Below are positions 22,900-34,752 of a DNA stretch of 64,000 nucleotides, one piece after another. Made by a program: the position numbers and the translations under genes. The stretch's first letter is position 1. The number at the start of each line of letters is the position of its first letter. Under the pieces are notes generated by a model, which made no database searches, was not told the DNA's origin, and saw only the letters and a program-made list of their open reading frames with translations. Origin of the DNA: Sciurus carolinensis (taxonomy: Eukaryota > Chordata > Mammalia > Rodentia > Sciuridae); contig NC_062226.1 in assembly GCF_902686445.1 (NCBI RefSeq), forward strand, positions 16,898,001 to 16,962,000. Reading direction: 5' to 3'.

Positions 22900-24640
22900 C
22901 CCTTTCATTCAAGGGGTTTTGGATTGGTAAATTGACTCAAATCCACAAAGTGGTTGAGGGACTATGATTCTCTGCTCTTAAGATCTAGAGCAGACTTTTG
23001 TACATTTGCCCTGAAATTTTTCTGCTTATATAAGTCAAGGAAGAATTTGGTGGGTTTCCCATCTATTTGGCTTCTAGAAACACCATGATTAATTATCCAA
23101 CACCAGAGATCTACACAAGTCAGAACATTGTGTCCATTTCTTCCCCTTTGCTGTCCATTAAGGTAACTACAATCATCCTGTCCTTGGCAACTGAGGGCTG
23201 CCACTTGGACCCATCCTCCCCGAGATCCAATCATTCCCATTGCATTTAAGTCTTCCAGTTGATTGACCACAGCTCCCACAGTAAGGTCTGATATACAAAG
23301 AAGAGCAACACAGAGCTCTTCAAGGACGCTGGTGCTTCACCCACAAATTTGTTTCTTATCCTTTTGGTAAAGCTCACATCTTCTGGACCCCCTACCCCAA
23401 GTATGGAGGAGAAGGTTGTACATGACAGATCCACTCCAGCATTCCAATCTCTCTGAGTCTCTGAATTCCCTCATCCACAGTAAACCAAGGGATGTCAGGC
23501 ATTTCCAGTTTTTTTATTGTCAGCCATCTTTGGACCCATACTTCAGCCAACCAGTCAAACAAACTATTGGTACCATTTTTACATTAAATCTTGGATCTCT
23601 GCTCAACGGGCCAATATCAATAAATTCAGCCAGATGTAACTTTATGTTCCTTCCACCATTATCCCACACCCTTAAAATTCATTCCCACACATGTTCCCCA
23701 GACCTCTGCTTGTATGAATTAGAAAACTCAAGACATTCCTTCGGAGTGTAGCATACCTCCTCGTGGGTCACACTCCATACTTCACCTCTAGGGACCTGCT
23801 TAGATTTGGATCTAGTTATAGGCCTGGAGGCAAAAGTGGGCGGTGAGGGTGGGTCTTGAGGATTATCAACATCTTCATGCTGAGTAGCTGAATCACAGAA
23901 GGCTTTTACTGTTTTCATAAGCAAAGCAGGATTAGTTCCCTCCTGGGAGGATGGAGAAGTCAATGCCACAGAGGGTGAGGGTAGGAATGCCTTAGTCATG
24001 GCTAAACGTGGGGACTCAACAAATTCTGGCAAAACAAACTCATCAGAATATGGGAATTTAACTTCCCCAGCCACTTCAGCCTCCTCCCATTCATTGCCAT
24101 CCTAACTTGCAGGAGCCCATTCTTTTCCAATCAGTGCTCTCACTTTAACCACACACACCTTCCGAAGCTGAGAGTTAAACTTTTGTCTTAATTCAGCCAA
24201 TTTCAGGATGAGGGTTCATGTTTTGTTTTCAGCAACCTCAGCCCTATGACTACAAGACAGAAGAGTCTCTTTTAGAACACACTTAGCAACTTTCAGAGCA
24301 GTTAGGCATGTCTGCAGCTGAGAAACTGAATTTCTGAGCTCATCATTCTCCTTTGTTACTTTGTCCAGTGAAGCCAGAAGAAACCAACAAACATCATCAT
24401 ATTTCTTAGTTTTCCAGAACTGTTCAAAGGTATCATGTATAGAGTCACTAAATGCTTTGCTTTTTATAAGCAGTGAATTGGGAGCATCAAATGCATTTAC
24501 TTTACAAACCTCTTTGAACAGTTCACATCATGGATTATCAGTGCTCTCCACAGTACCAGTAGGAGAGACTTGAGTAACTTTAGGTCTAACCAATTTAGAC
24601 AGTCAACTCCAAAACCCACGAAACCAACAAAGGAAATTCA
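22900..24640 (-). pseudogene. ERV-L-class gag remnant
   Basis: The longest surviving frame, 23679-24074 (131 codons), includes 'RPITRSKSKQVPRGEVWSVT' and 'YTPKECLEFSNSYKQRSGE', a capsid-region block of ERV-L-type Gag. Further pieces occur at 22962-23434. Frames shift repeatedly. A leader of about 50 bases separates it from the 5' LTR. Confidence 0.7.
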
Positions 24641-24663
24641 TCCTCACAATTCTGTTTCTCCAG

Positions 24664-24681
24664 AGCCAATCCTGGTACCAA
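24664..24681 (-). other. Candidate primer-binding site
   Basis: Four bases downstream of the 5' LTR in provirus sense, the minus strand reads 'ttggtaccaggattgg'. This is close to the tRNA-Leu-complementary site that names the ERV-L class. Assignment is by position and resemblance only. Confidence 0.5.
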
Positions 24682-24685
24682 TTTC

Positions 24686-25213
24686 TGTATTAGTCAGGGT
24701 TCCCTAGAGGAACAGAATCAACAGGAAGTATGATTATAAAAGGGGGATTTGTTAAATTGGATTACACAACCAGAAGCTGGATAGTCCAAAATGGCATTCT
24801 GCAGCTGGAGAGCTGGAAGAACCAGCAACTGCACATTCCAAGATGCAGAAGCCCCAGAACAACAGTGCTACCCTAGTTGGAGATGAAGTCTTATGGAGAT
24901 TATCTGGAGAATCACTGGCAGAGTCTGCTTTGGAAGAGTGAAGAAGCAAGAATCTGATATTCTCAGAGGAAGCAGCAATCAAGAACCTGTTCAAGAAGAG
25001 CCAGGCTTGCATCTGCTTCTGCTTCCTTGTTCTTCCAGCTTCTATTCCATCCTATTGGGTGGTGCTGCCCATGCTTAGGGAGGGTCTCCACTTCAGTTCA
25101 CTATCCCTCATTCCAATCATTGCTAGACATGCCCTGGTGGACACACCCAGAGGCCTCTTAATCATTGACATCTCTTAATCCAATCAAGTTGACAATTCAA
25201 ATTAACCATTACA
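24686..25213 (-). repeat. 5' LTR of the ERV-L-class provirus (MLT2-like)
   Basis: About 528 bp. On the minus strand it starts 'tgtaatggttaatttgaatt' and ends '...ctaataca', the TG...CA ends of an LTR. It is complete, unlike the 3' copy. Direct comparison gives many substitutions and several small indels, indicating an old integration. Confidence 0.85.
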
Positions 25214-25218
25214 TCTTC
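25214..25218. repeat. Provirus target-site duplication, right copy
   Basis: 'tcttc', identical to 20882-20886. Confidence 0.7.
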
Positions 25219-26229
25219 TACTCTAACTGAGATATCATCCCATGCTAATTGTCATGACTACTTTAATGGTATCTTAAAAGGATCATTCCACACACATCCA
25301 GAACTGCTTTTAAGCCACAGGTTCCTATTACTATATATCCACAAGATTTTTAGCATACTCAGTCAAATTGAATTCTACCTACTTCAGGAAGTCTTCAACC
25401 AGTTAAGATGGAACTGCTTTTTTCCCTCCTTCTAACTTATTCTAACACAGTCTTCCCTGAACTAGATATTCCTAAGTCTCCTTTCGTACTCTCCTATACA
25501 CATATTTTGGAGAAATATACAGATATCTGTACACAGAGAGATATTTAGATATATATGAACAAGATTTTTGTATAAGTACATACTTATATGAACATAAACA
25601 TCTATCCACATATATGCATAAACTTGCACATTTTTATACTTGTGAACACAAATATTCATTTATATAGTTGCCATGTGTCTATATATTTCATGTAACTGAG
25701 TAATGTATAAGAAAGCATACTTTGGAAAAGGATCATAAAAAAATGCAACTGTGGATCACACGTTTTTAAAGAGAACTTAGCATTTCATACATCAATTCCT
25801 TTATTTAATATTTTAAAAAATTGAAATTCAGTTGTTACTGCATGAAATAGGAACAGAACTGAAATAACAATGCTGGTTAGCTGACAGTGGCTGGTATGTT
25901 AATCCCATTTTTCCCCTCTAGGACATTGGTGTGCAAGCTTTTGATCTGGCATTCTCTGAAAATGTTTCTAACTCTATTGTTCAAGATTCAAAATGATTAA
26001 TTCCTTTTCTGGTAACCCCTAACCTCCATTACCCTTGCCTGTTTCCAAGTAAAATCTTAAAATTTCATACTTTAGGGAATAAGAAAGATCCACTGTCCAA
26101 GTGCCCAACTCAGATGGGTCTCTTCAATGAATATGACACTAATAAGATTTACCCATACAACTGGGGTTTGAAACTAGTGGTGATAACTAGAGAATTACCC
26201 CCAATAAATATTTAATGTGATTTTGAGAG

Positions 26230-26230
<1 letters not shown>
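25219..26230. other. Non-coding AT-rich stretch
   Basis: AT-rich between 25490 and 25690 with irregular 'atatat/acata' words. No gene or confident element. Confidence 0.4.

Positions 26231-26271
<41 letters not shown>
26231..26271. repeat. (TA)n microsatellite
   Basis: About 20 uninterrupted TA units, likely length-polymorphic. Confidence 0.95.
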
Positions 26272-26273
<2 letters not shown>

Positions 26274-26930
26274 TTTTGCCCTCAGTTTTCTCTAGGATGA
26301 ATAATAGAAAGACACTAAAAAGTCAGATAACTGTGCCATAATTCTTCCTGGGGGAGATTTTGGTTGTCTAACTCTGGGTCAATTTCTCTGCAGGTATGAA
26401 GATGTTGCAGACTGGGCCATGAGTCACTGTTGTCCACAACAACAATTTCAGAGTCCTTTAGAAACTATTTTGTGAAATTCCTTATGAGGTTTTGGGTAAG
26501 GAACAATTTCCTAAACTCTGTCTTCACACTTGAATAAGGATTTTCTGTAATATATCAATTCTAAAGTTTTGGTATTTTTTATTTTCCCACTGCTTTAAGA
26601 TTTATATATTTAATCTCAAGATCCAGGAATCCAAAAGTCTGAAGGAACCATGAAGCATATGCCAGCCTGTCCCCAGTAGATGGTCAACTGCAATTTAATA
26701 TTTCTACTAAGAAGTCACCAGGTAAATGCCATGTGGATATATCCATTGATTAGGAACTCACTGACTCATCAGGTAGACTAATACAATCCCTAATAAATAT
26801 GACTACAAAATCTCCCTTCCTTTTCTGAGTTGTACCTTTTTATACTTTCATTTTATGATCCTATTCTGCTCTCTGCTCTAGAACAGCATGAGCTTAAATG
26901 ATATCTTTCTTCTCAATGATTGCTATGGTG
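26272..26930. other. Non-coding stretch
   Basis: No gene or clear repeat; a MIR-like trace may lie near 26360-26470. Confidence 0.35.
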
Positions 26931-27444
26931 CACAACTTAACAGACCAATCACCACTGAGAAGTCTAAACTCGAAAGTATTTATTAAGCCAGTCGGCTGAC
27001 TGTCTCACACAATGCCCAAAAAAATGGTTATTGGGATAACAGCCCGACCATAGGATTTAGGGGTTCTTATACCAAAAATCACATCAATCATGAGTATCTG
27101 TTGGTATGATTCGAAATTACAAACTAACATCATGAGATCATCAACAGAGAGAGAAGTGGGTCAAAATGACCCTTACCTGGGTACAAACTAAAGAATGTTA
27201 CTAACATCTACACAATCACTGTTCACATGGTACATTGTTTAGGAGCAATAGGGATCGAAAGAGGGCAATGTTTCTTTACATAGGAATTGTCATTCTGTAT
27301 TATTAAACATGTCACACTAAGTAAATGATGATGGATATAGAGGCAGTGTGTTCCCATGGGAGAAGCTTATTTCCTACATAACATGGAGTCTCGGAGCAAA
27401 ATGGAGTCTGTTTAGTCATTTCCCTTAGAGTCTGGCCTATAACA
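26931..27444 (-). repeat. Solo LTR of an endogenous retrovirus
   Basis: On the minus strand the block begins 'tgttataggccagactctaa' and ends near '...tgcaccatagca', giving TG...CA ends. Inside are a TATA-like 'ggtataagaacc' (about 27070) and the signal 'aataaa' (about 26977) in LTR order (TATA box before polyadenylation signal). No second copy or internal region is present. I could not confirm a duplication. Family not identified. Confidence 0.6.
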
Positions 27445-28735
27445 ATCTCATGGAGACAGATCTGTCAGCCCATCATAATGATGAGCGTCAGGCAATTGAA
27501 GACATATTAGCTTCTAACAATTTAGAGAAGGACTACCAAAATTCCCATGATGCATCCCAAAATAGGACCAACATGGGGCACTGGATAACCCAAAGGGTTT
27601 ACATATTCATTTCCTTGGTTTGGAGTAAACCAGAGCCTTAGGCAAGGATTCATGTTCAAGTAGTTTATTAGGGAAGTAATCCTGTACAGGGTGTAAGGAA
27701 GTGAAATAGAGAGAGAAGTAACCCACAAAGAATAAATCATCAAGCAAGTTACCACTGAGGAAATTGGACCTAAATCCTGGGAAATTTTAGGGGAAAATGG
27801 ACACACACCACAGGATGATTCAGGAGGAGACGGAGATGAGGTTTTCATACATTGACTCTTTTCAATTATTGCTTGAAGTTTTCCCAGGGAAATGTTAATT
27901 CTCTAGACCTCCCAACTTGCTGCTATGTAGGAAGAGTAGGATCTGGATAGCAGAGAGAGGCCTCAGGCAAGGAATATGGGTGCTGTTATTGGAAGGGATC
28001 CAACTTCCATGAGAAAGATAAGAGCTGAGACGAGGTGGGTGGGGCATTAGCAGTTCTGCTACTCCCATGAGTAGTAGCCTACGGAGTGGTGAGAACACAG
28101 TGAGAAAACCGCAAACTGACCATGGGTTGACATATGGAAAGCTTCTCTCTCCTCTTCTCCGCAGATGGAGATGTGAAAACAGAGGAGTAGCAAACTGTGT
28201 GAAAAGTAGACCGTACATCACAGTCTCTATCTAACTACACAGACTGTGAGCCAAGTCATGCCTGTTCTGCTGGACCTGTGAACCAGGTTAAAAATTAATA
28301 AGTGTCTTGACATGATAAAGATTTATGAAATTCAAATTTCAGTGTGTGAAAACTATTATCGGAACAGAAAGATACTTCTTCATTTGTTTATTGTCTTTCA
28401 CATTACAGGGTAAAGTTGAGCAACATGGCTCACGAGGTCCAAAATATTTGTGAACTCCTGCACTAGAACCTTCCACAAGTACTCTCTGTACTGAGGAGAT
28501 GAGGAAAAAAAAAATCTTGAAGTCAGCCTCGGATTAATATTAAGGTGACTAACACTAATAATGTAATATCTAGAACATTCTAATATCTGAAAGTGACTCA
28601 GAAGTAAAAGAATAAGGCCATGAAGTTATTAATGAGACTTCCCCATAGTACAGTTGAAGAATTAAAACCATTCTTATGCAGACTGCAGAGAGGATATATT
28701 CACAAATGTCCATCCTAATATATATGTTTAAATAC
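27445..28735. other. Non-coding stretch
   Basis: Two minus-strand frames of 108 codons (27522-27848 and 27895-28221) have no recognisable domain and no supporting context. About 27630-27900 has the look of an old LTR or LINE fragment, but I cannot assign it. Confidence 0.35.
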
Positions 28736-28739
28736 TTTT

Positions 28740-29250
28740 GATATCTTCTTACACTTAAAGTGAAACCCAGAAGTCAGAGTGCCTACAAGGCCCTTGCCTA
28801 ACCCTCTGACCACAGTCTGTGTGCCCGTCTTCCTTGTTCACTGGGATTTATGCTCCTTCATCTTTTCCAGTGGAATTCTTCTTGTAATTCTATCCTCCTT
28901 GTTCCCCTCCTGACTCACTCCACTTGCAGTTCTTTGGATGGATAATCCATTCTTATGTTTCCATGTTCAGCTTAAATATCACCAGCTCAGGGAAGCCACT
29001 GGAAGTGACTTCATCCCACCAGCTTATGTGTTCTCTTCAGAGAGAGTTCAGAGACTCAATATCTATCTAAGTTAAGTTCATATTTCTCAGATTGCTTGCA
29101 TACTGTCTGCCTACCCACATGCATAAAACAGATTGTCAGATCCAAGAGGACGGAACTGTCATCTCTTCTGGTCACTCTATCCCTAGCTCCTTAATAAGTT
29201 GCCAATATTAGGTGCCTAGTAAATATCCTTTGAAGACATGAATGTGCAGA
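28740..29250 (+). mobile_element. LINE-2 (L2) 3' fragment
   Basis: 'ttcagcttaaatatcaccag', 'ctcagggaagccactggaag', 'gtcactctatccctagctcc' and 'attaggtgcctagtaaatat' follow the order of the L2 C-terminus and 3' end, an ancient mammalian LINE. Confidence 0.65.
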
Positions 29251-29294
29251 TTTTAAGACAGCAAAACAAGAACATTCGAAGATGTTGTCATTTG

Positions 29295-29495
29295 GAAAAA
29301 TGGTGTTGATCTTGCAGATCTGGGTATGAATCCTAGCTATGCTACTCAATTAGAATGTAACAACTCTGGGTAAATTCCTTGACTTCTTGGAATTCCTAAT
29401 GTAGATAGCAATATCCACCTACATCAGCACTTATAAGCATTAACGGGATAATAATGCATGTAAAATCCCAAGGTACATGGTAGGTTCAATAAAGA
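29295..29495 (+). repeat. MIR SINE
   Basis: 'tgggtatgaatcctagctat', 'ctctgggtaaattccttgac' and 'acgggataataatgcatgta' are forward MIR landmarks. Confidence 0.65.
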
Positions 29496-29559
29496 GTAGC
29501 ATTTCCTTCTTCATTAGTATTAGGGTGAAGTTGGTAAGGGTATTGTAGGAAGTAACCCT

Positions 29560-29690
29560 GTCCAACAATCTGAGATTGCAAAGACATAGATGTTCAGGAA
29601 AAGGAAGGGACTCAATTGCTCCTCAGTCAACAACCCAGCAGCACAGTCAGGACTGAGATTCACATCAGCCCTCTCCAAGTTCTGAATACT
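29560..29690 (-). repeat. MIR-like fragment
   Basis: 'caacccagcagcacagtcag' followed by 'gactgagattcacatcagcc' resembles the reversed 5' half of MIR. Weak. Confidence 0.35.
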
Positions 29691-29769
29691 TAAAATTCTC
29701 CCGCCTGTCTCCATCTTAACACCAGAGATCAACTGTCCTCATTCTCCAGAGATCTTAGAAGTTGAATGA

Positions 29770-30210
29770 GATACCATGTGCAAAGCTCCCTGTGCTAACC
29801 AAATGTTTGTGTGAAACACTTTTGCAGCAAACTCAGAGAAGATGTCCCTCATTCCCCCAGCACACTGCAGCCCAAGAAGAGTTTAGCACTGCTGACTGAT
29901 CATTTTCTGATTTCCCTAGCACTCTTTCATATACCCATTTCGAGCCATTCAAGTCCTGGGACTTTAACGCTCTCTCTAAAGTGGAAATATGATGAAGCAG
30001 TCTTGTCTCCATTTCCCTCCCTCCAAAGTATCTCATGAGGATGAATCCTCTGCCATCTCTGGAGCAAACTAAGATCTGCAGAGAGCATCACTCTATGAAA
30101 ACAAGGATTACTCTGCTCTAAATAGTAATGAGACTGGAGAGTTGAGTTTTGACTGTACTTTAGTATGGTAGAGAATTAACCCAAAAGAGTGAAGAAGAAA
30201 ATTATGATAC
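29770..30210. other. Non-coding stretch
   Basis: Nothing recognised. Confidence 0.35.
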
Positions 30211-30211
30211 A

Positions 30212-30385
30212 GTGGAACCATGTGTTAGAGGAAGCACAGAACTGGGAATCCGGAGACCTGGGCTTAGTATTACTCTGCTCTGAGCTCTGTGTGACTTTCA
30301 GGGTTCCTGAAAACATTCTGGATACCAGTTTTCTTGCCTATAATAGTAGGTGGTTGGAATAGATTATGTCTCCCTCCCTTCTTAG
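30212..30385 (+). repeat. MIR-family SINE
   Basis: 'gaatccggagacctgggctt', 'gctctgtgtgactttcaggg' and 'gtaggtggttggaatagatt' fit a tRNA-derived MIR-family element with the 'ggttggaatagat' 3' variant. Confidence 0.55.
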
Positions 30386-30869
30386 TCTAACTTGCTAGGA
30401 CTGTTAATTAGATATGACAGAGGGGTCAGAGGTAGCAGGTTGGCATGAAAGGCTAAGAAACATATATGGGAGAAAGTGAAGAGGGGGTAGAAAATCAAAG
30501 TAGAAGGAATGTAGAGATGAAAAGGAGTAGGGTAGGGAGAGGCTGGATGAATTTTGCATATCACCCTTGGAGCTTTGTACAGTAGAAACTTGGGAAGGAG
30601 GCGGTGGAGGAGATTGGCTCACATGCTTGAAGAATCTCCATGAGAAATTGTGTTAATGAAGTTTGCACATAGTTTGCCCCTTTCTTGTGCCTTCTGCTGC
30701 CCGGTGGATTATCTTCCAGATTGGAGTGTTTCTCATCTCATTTTATTCTGTTTCCAGAGAGAGACAAGGGCACTGAGACCATCTGTTCTGGTGTTCCCCT
30801 CTGGATTACTCCCCACCTAGGGGCTTCCTGGGAGGGAGGGAAACGCAGTCTCGCAATTTCTCTCCTTGT

Positions 30870-30871
<2 letters not shown>

Positions 30872-30904
<33 letters not shown>
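30872..30904. repeat. Poly(A) tract
   Basis: 33 consecutive A. No clear retroelement body precedes it on the left ('ctctccttgtgc'), so its origin is open. Confidence 0.9.
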
Positions 30905-30908
<4 letters not shown>

Positions 30909-31269
30909 GTGAATCTAGAGTCCCACATGTCCTACCCTCTTGTCCCCAGCCAGCAGCACCGCCTCCACCCCACCACTAAGCACACAGCTGGCAACAGTGC
31001 TGTTTCCATGGTGATAATGAGTGGCAACAGGCAGTAATCAAGAAGGGTCGCAGGAGTCACAAGTCATTAGATTGCATTTAAAGGGACACCGGCACATTTT
31101 AAATGATGAATTATTTTCTTATTGCCTCCTTCTGCTCCAATCTTCCAGAAAACACTTCACTGGCCATTTATTTTGCAGACTTTCTTTTTTTGTGCTTCTT
31201 TCCATTTGGACAGTGGAATCACATTGGTCACATTTCCAACAAGGAAGGAAAGATGGAGAAGGGTAAAGA
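30905..31269. other. Non-coding stretch
   Basis: Nothing recognised; overlapping short frames of 60-83 codons are chance. Confidence 0.35.
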
Positions 31270-31388
31270 GAGGTAATGGGTCTGAATTCAAACAAGATAT
31301 ATTCCATGCTTGTACAATTATGTCAAAATGGGTTATTGTCATGTATAATTTGAAAGAACCTATTCAAAATTAAAATACATAAAAAAGA
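31270..31388 (+). mobile_element. L1 3'UTR terminal fragment
   Basis: 'atgcttgtacaattatgtca', 'aaaatgggttattgtcatgt' and an A-rich end are the terminal 3'UTR words seen in the window's other L1 tails (7.6, 20.0 and 48.9 kb). Strongly 5'-truncated. Confidence 0.7.
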
Positions 31389-31554
31389 TAGCCTAATAAC
31401 AACAAATTCCTTTCCCTATCCCTAGCAGTACTTAAAATTTCAATATGGAGTGCTCGCTTATCTGGTTCTTTACACTGGAGTTTCACATGTATTACTGAAA
31501 GTCAAATGGTCTTAGGGATTTGGCATCCACTCACCTGGTAGCTGCATTTCAGAA

Positions 31555-31740
31555 TAGCAGAGTCTTATACTGAATGTGCACTCAGAACACATGGGCTAGA
31601 GTTTGAACCATGGCCCCCAATGGATTCTTTGAGCAAGTCAGTTTTAATCTTAAATAATCTTTTAATCTTAAAGATTATATTTAGCTTGGAGAGTGGGAAG
31701 ATCAACTGAGATAAAATATGTACTACTTTCTTAATGTAAC
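31555..31740 (+). repeat. MIR SINE
   Basis: 'gggctagagtttgaaccatg' and 'tttgagcaagtcagttttaa' followed by 'agatcaactgagataaaata' fit diverged MIR. Confidence 0.5.
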
Positions 31741-31824
31741 AAAAACTCATTTTAATATACCAAGTTCAATATTGATGATACTAGTCATCTAGTTACAAAA
31801 ACTTCTCTAATGTTGATGAGACAG

Positions 31825-31955
31825 ACTGTGGGAGGGTGTGACCTTGAAGACATTGCTTGTCTTTCCTGAATGATCTGTTTCCTACTCTGCAAAATGGTGA
31901 TGGTACCTGGTGAAGTCTAGATTACAGTAGACATCAGATGACATAAGCCATGTGT
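31825..31955 (+). repeat. MIR-like fragment
   Basis: 'ctactctgcaaaatggtgat' followed by 'agatgacataagccatg' resembles the MIR 3' half. Confidence 0.4.
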
Positions 31956-31959
31956 GTGT

Positions 31960-33464
31960 GCTCACATACATACTTCTCAGTATGACCCAAAGGTAAGCTA
32001 GGGTCATTTAGAAAGAAGCATGTAAAACCAAGATTTTTTTTAGTAATCATGTTCAACTTGCTTTTTCCTGCTGCAAACCTTCCATTTCAAACCTACACTA
32101 GTGTCTCATTAAAGTTCAATTCTCTATGAGGTTAAAAATAAATTTCTCATTTCGTCCTGTAATTTACACTTGTGTCTTTACTGCTTCTTCTTGATCTCCA
32201 AAGCTGAATGTTCTCTAATGGTCTTATTGACAATCTGAGATAAAATAAACATGTTAATACAGAACAGACATTCATTTGATGTGGGGAGTGAGGGAATTGG
32301 TAGTGAAATGGTTTTACATAACAGGTATTCCTCATGGCAAAACATACAATTATTTTTGCAATCTCTTTATGAACTAAGATTTAATCTAAATTGCATCCCT
32401 TTAATATTTCTCCCTGACTGTTGGGCTCAGTTTTTAATTAGCTAACAGGCAAGGCAGGGCACAATTTAGATACACAATGATCCATCTTCTATATTAGGAG
32501 ATATTAATAATAATATTAGTGATTAATTATACATGTCACCTCACAGAAGTTCTAATGCAAGTACAAACAAGCCTTGGAAAACTGAGAAATTCAGCTTTGC
32601 TTGTTCTCACACTGGGAAGGTGTGCATCTGTGTATTATATAAATCTTATCATTTAATTCTCCCTTCAAATTACCTCACATTTGGTGGCTTATTGCAAAAA
32701 GAAAAAAATAAATATATTATAAATGCTTCCCAGTGTCTTGCATTTGGAACTACAGCAACTTATATCTCATCTGAAAATAGCATCAATAAAGATTTTATCA
32801 CACAATTTTTTTTATCACTATAGAAACTTAATTTGAATTCTTTCATTTCATCAAATTCTTCAGGTTAAGGGTGATATATTAATTTAAACCACTATCATAA
32901 TTGTTAGTATTACTGTCAGTGTTACTATTGAATTTCTGCTACTTGAATTAATCTGATCTTCTATGCTGAAGTTATAAATTTACAGTTCTAGAAATGGTCT
33001 TATATATATCTTGCATTTACTTATTGCAAATCTCTTTTCCTGCCTCTGAGAGCAATGATTAACCTGTTTGCAATATGCACTTAACAGAAAGAAAAGTGGT
33101 GATGGCCTAGCAGAGAGGGAATGTTCCTCTGTTTCCCATATCCCTCATGTCAGCCCTCAACCTAATTATCTCACATCTGGATTGCCAACAGTCTCCTGAA
33201 GGTTTTTGCATACCCAGCTGCCTAGCATAGCCCAGTTTTTCTATGGTCCATGCTCATCTCCTACAAGTGCACCAAGTGATAAAACAAAGGACATGCTTAT
33301 TCTTGGTACTTTATTACTGGCTCATAGTCCATCTTGCTTTTTCTCTGTCTCCCGTCTATTGGCTAACATCAGAGTATTTAGCTTTTCTGTTACTATCCTT
33401 GCTCTGGCCTTTGGATTAGTCTTCATGAGCATTACCTCAGCTATAAAGCAAGTTTTCTCAACAT
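31960..33464. other. Non-coding stretch
   Basis: AT-rich, without a gene. A 96-codon frame at 32533-32823 and a 95-codon frame at 33206-33493 show no recognisable family. Confidence 0.35.
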
Positions 33465-33655
33465 TGTCACTACCGACATTCTGGGCTAAATAATCCTATA
33501 TTTCTAGCAGTTGCCCTGTGTACTATAGGATGCTAAACAGCATCCTTAGTCTTCTCCAATAAATGCCAGTAGCATCCCCCTCCCAAATTGCAATACTTAA
33601 AAATGCCCTCTGGGAGCCAAACCACCCCAGTTGGGAATCACTGGTTTAAAGGGAA
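33465..33655. mobile_element. MER5-like hAT DNA transposon (non-autonomous)
   Basis: 'ttgccctgtgtactatagga', 'tgctaaacagcatccttagt', 'aatgccagtagcatccccct' and 'gccaaaccaccccagttggg' then 'aatcactgg' follow the MER5A/B consensus. Such copies derive from ancient hAT-Charlie transposition. Confidence 0.75.
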
Positions 33656-34129
33656 CTTAGAGTCAAGATCTAGATAATCTTGACTACCAAGAAAAACAAT
33701 AAGATCCTGTGTAATAGATGCTATGGGGCAAACAAACACTGGTAGAATTAGAGCTATCTCAAAAGTACCTTTATTGAAAAATTAAAGTGGAGAAAGTTTA
33801 GAGGAAACTAGTTAGGAATATCCACTACAACCTGAGATGGAGACAATTAGCTTCCAAATTAGAGTAAGAGCAGTGAGAATAGAAATGAGGATTTGAGTTG
33901 AAAAATATTTTGGCAATAAATGTGGTAGGATTAAGCAAGTAACTAGTACAGGAAGAGAGAGGTAAAGAGTACTTAAGATGACCCCCTCAAGCTTTCTGCT
34001 TGAGCAGCCAGAGTAAAAGCAAAGGTGTGGTCAGACTTAGATTTACAACCATCCTGCTTTATTGTGGTAACCAGGTAACAGCATCTTGTTGACATTCAGG
34101 GCACCAGGTGTGTCCTCATACATATACAG

Positions 34130-34752
34130 TTTTTGGAATTACAGAATACTAGTTTCAATTGCATTTCACTGATAGCCAAAGATGTTGAATATTTGTTCAA
34201 AAAATTTTTGGCCATTTGCACTCCTTCTGAGAAGTGTCTATTTAGCTCATCTGCCCATTGGTTGAATGGTTTTTTGTTCATTTATTGGATAGGTTTTTAT
34301 TCTTTGGTTTTGAGGGGTTTTTTAAAGTTCTTTATTTAATCTGGATGTTAATCCTCTGTTCTAAGAGTAGCTGGCAAAGATTTTCTCCTGTGTGTTGTCC
34401 CTTCCCTCTGTCAATTGTTTCCTCTGCTATTTTCAGAAACTTTTTAATTTAATATCATCCATTTATTGGTTCTTGCTATTATTTTCTGAGGGATGGGAGT
34501 CTTGTTCAGAAAGTTATTGCCTGTTTCCTGTAGGTTGAAGTGTTTCCCCTATGTTTTAATACTTTGAAATTTTCTGATCTTATACAGAAATCTTTCAGTT
34601 GACTTTTGTGCAAGATAAGAGATGGGGGGTTAGTTTAAGTCTTCTACATAGGACTATCCAGTTTTCCAAGCACCATTTCTCCAATGTATGTTTTTGGCAC
34701 CTTTGTCAAGAAAACAGAGTCCATCTCACTTGAGTCAAAATGGCCATCATCA
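34130..34752 (-). mobile_element. Inverted 5' segment of a twin-primed L1
   Basis: Reversed L1 ORF2 from just after the RT core down to the segment upstream of the Cys-rich block: 'gttttccaagcaccatttct', 'ctggcaaagattttctcctg' and 'catctgcccattggttgaat'. At 34753 the element flips to the plus strand. The left boundary is approximate. Confidence 0.8.

Larger units (their letters stand above)
20887..25213 (-). mobile_element. Defective ERV-L-class endogenous retrovirus
   Basis: Two LTR copies in the same orientation (20887 to about 21378 and 24686-25213), a 5-bp duplication and a minus-strand internal region in the order gag, protease, RT, integrase. The element is about 4.3 kb, clearly shorter than complete ERV-L elements. 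A deletion joins the RT core to the integrase N-terminal part, removing the RT active-site turn and all of RNase H. No envelope region is seen, as expected for this class. Multiple stops and frameshifts make it non-functional. Confidence 0.9.

Noticed and set aside
27522..28221. Two consecutive 108-codon minus-strand frames, considered as exons
   Set aside because: No domain, no convincing splice sites, low-complexity composition in places; not supported.
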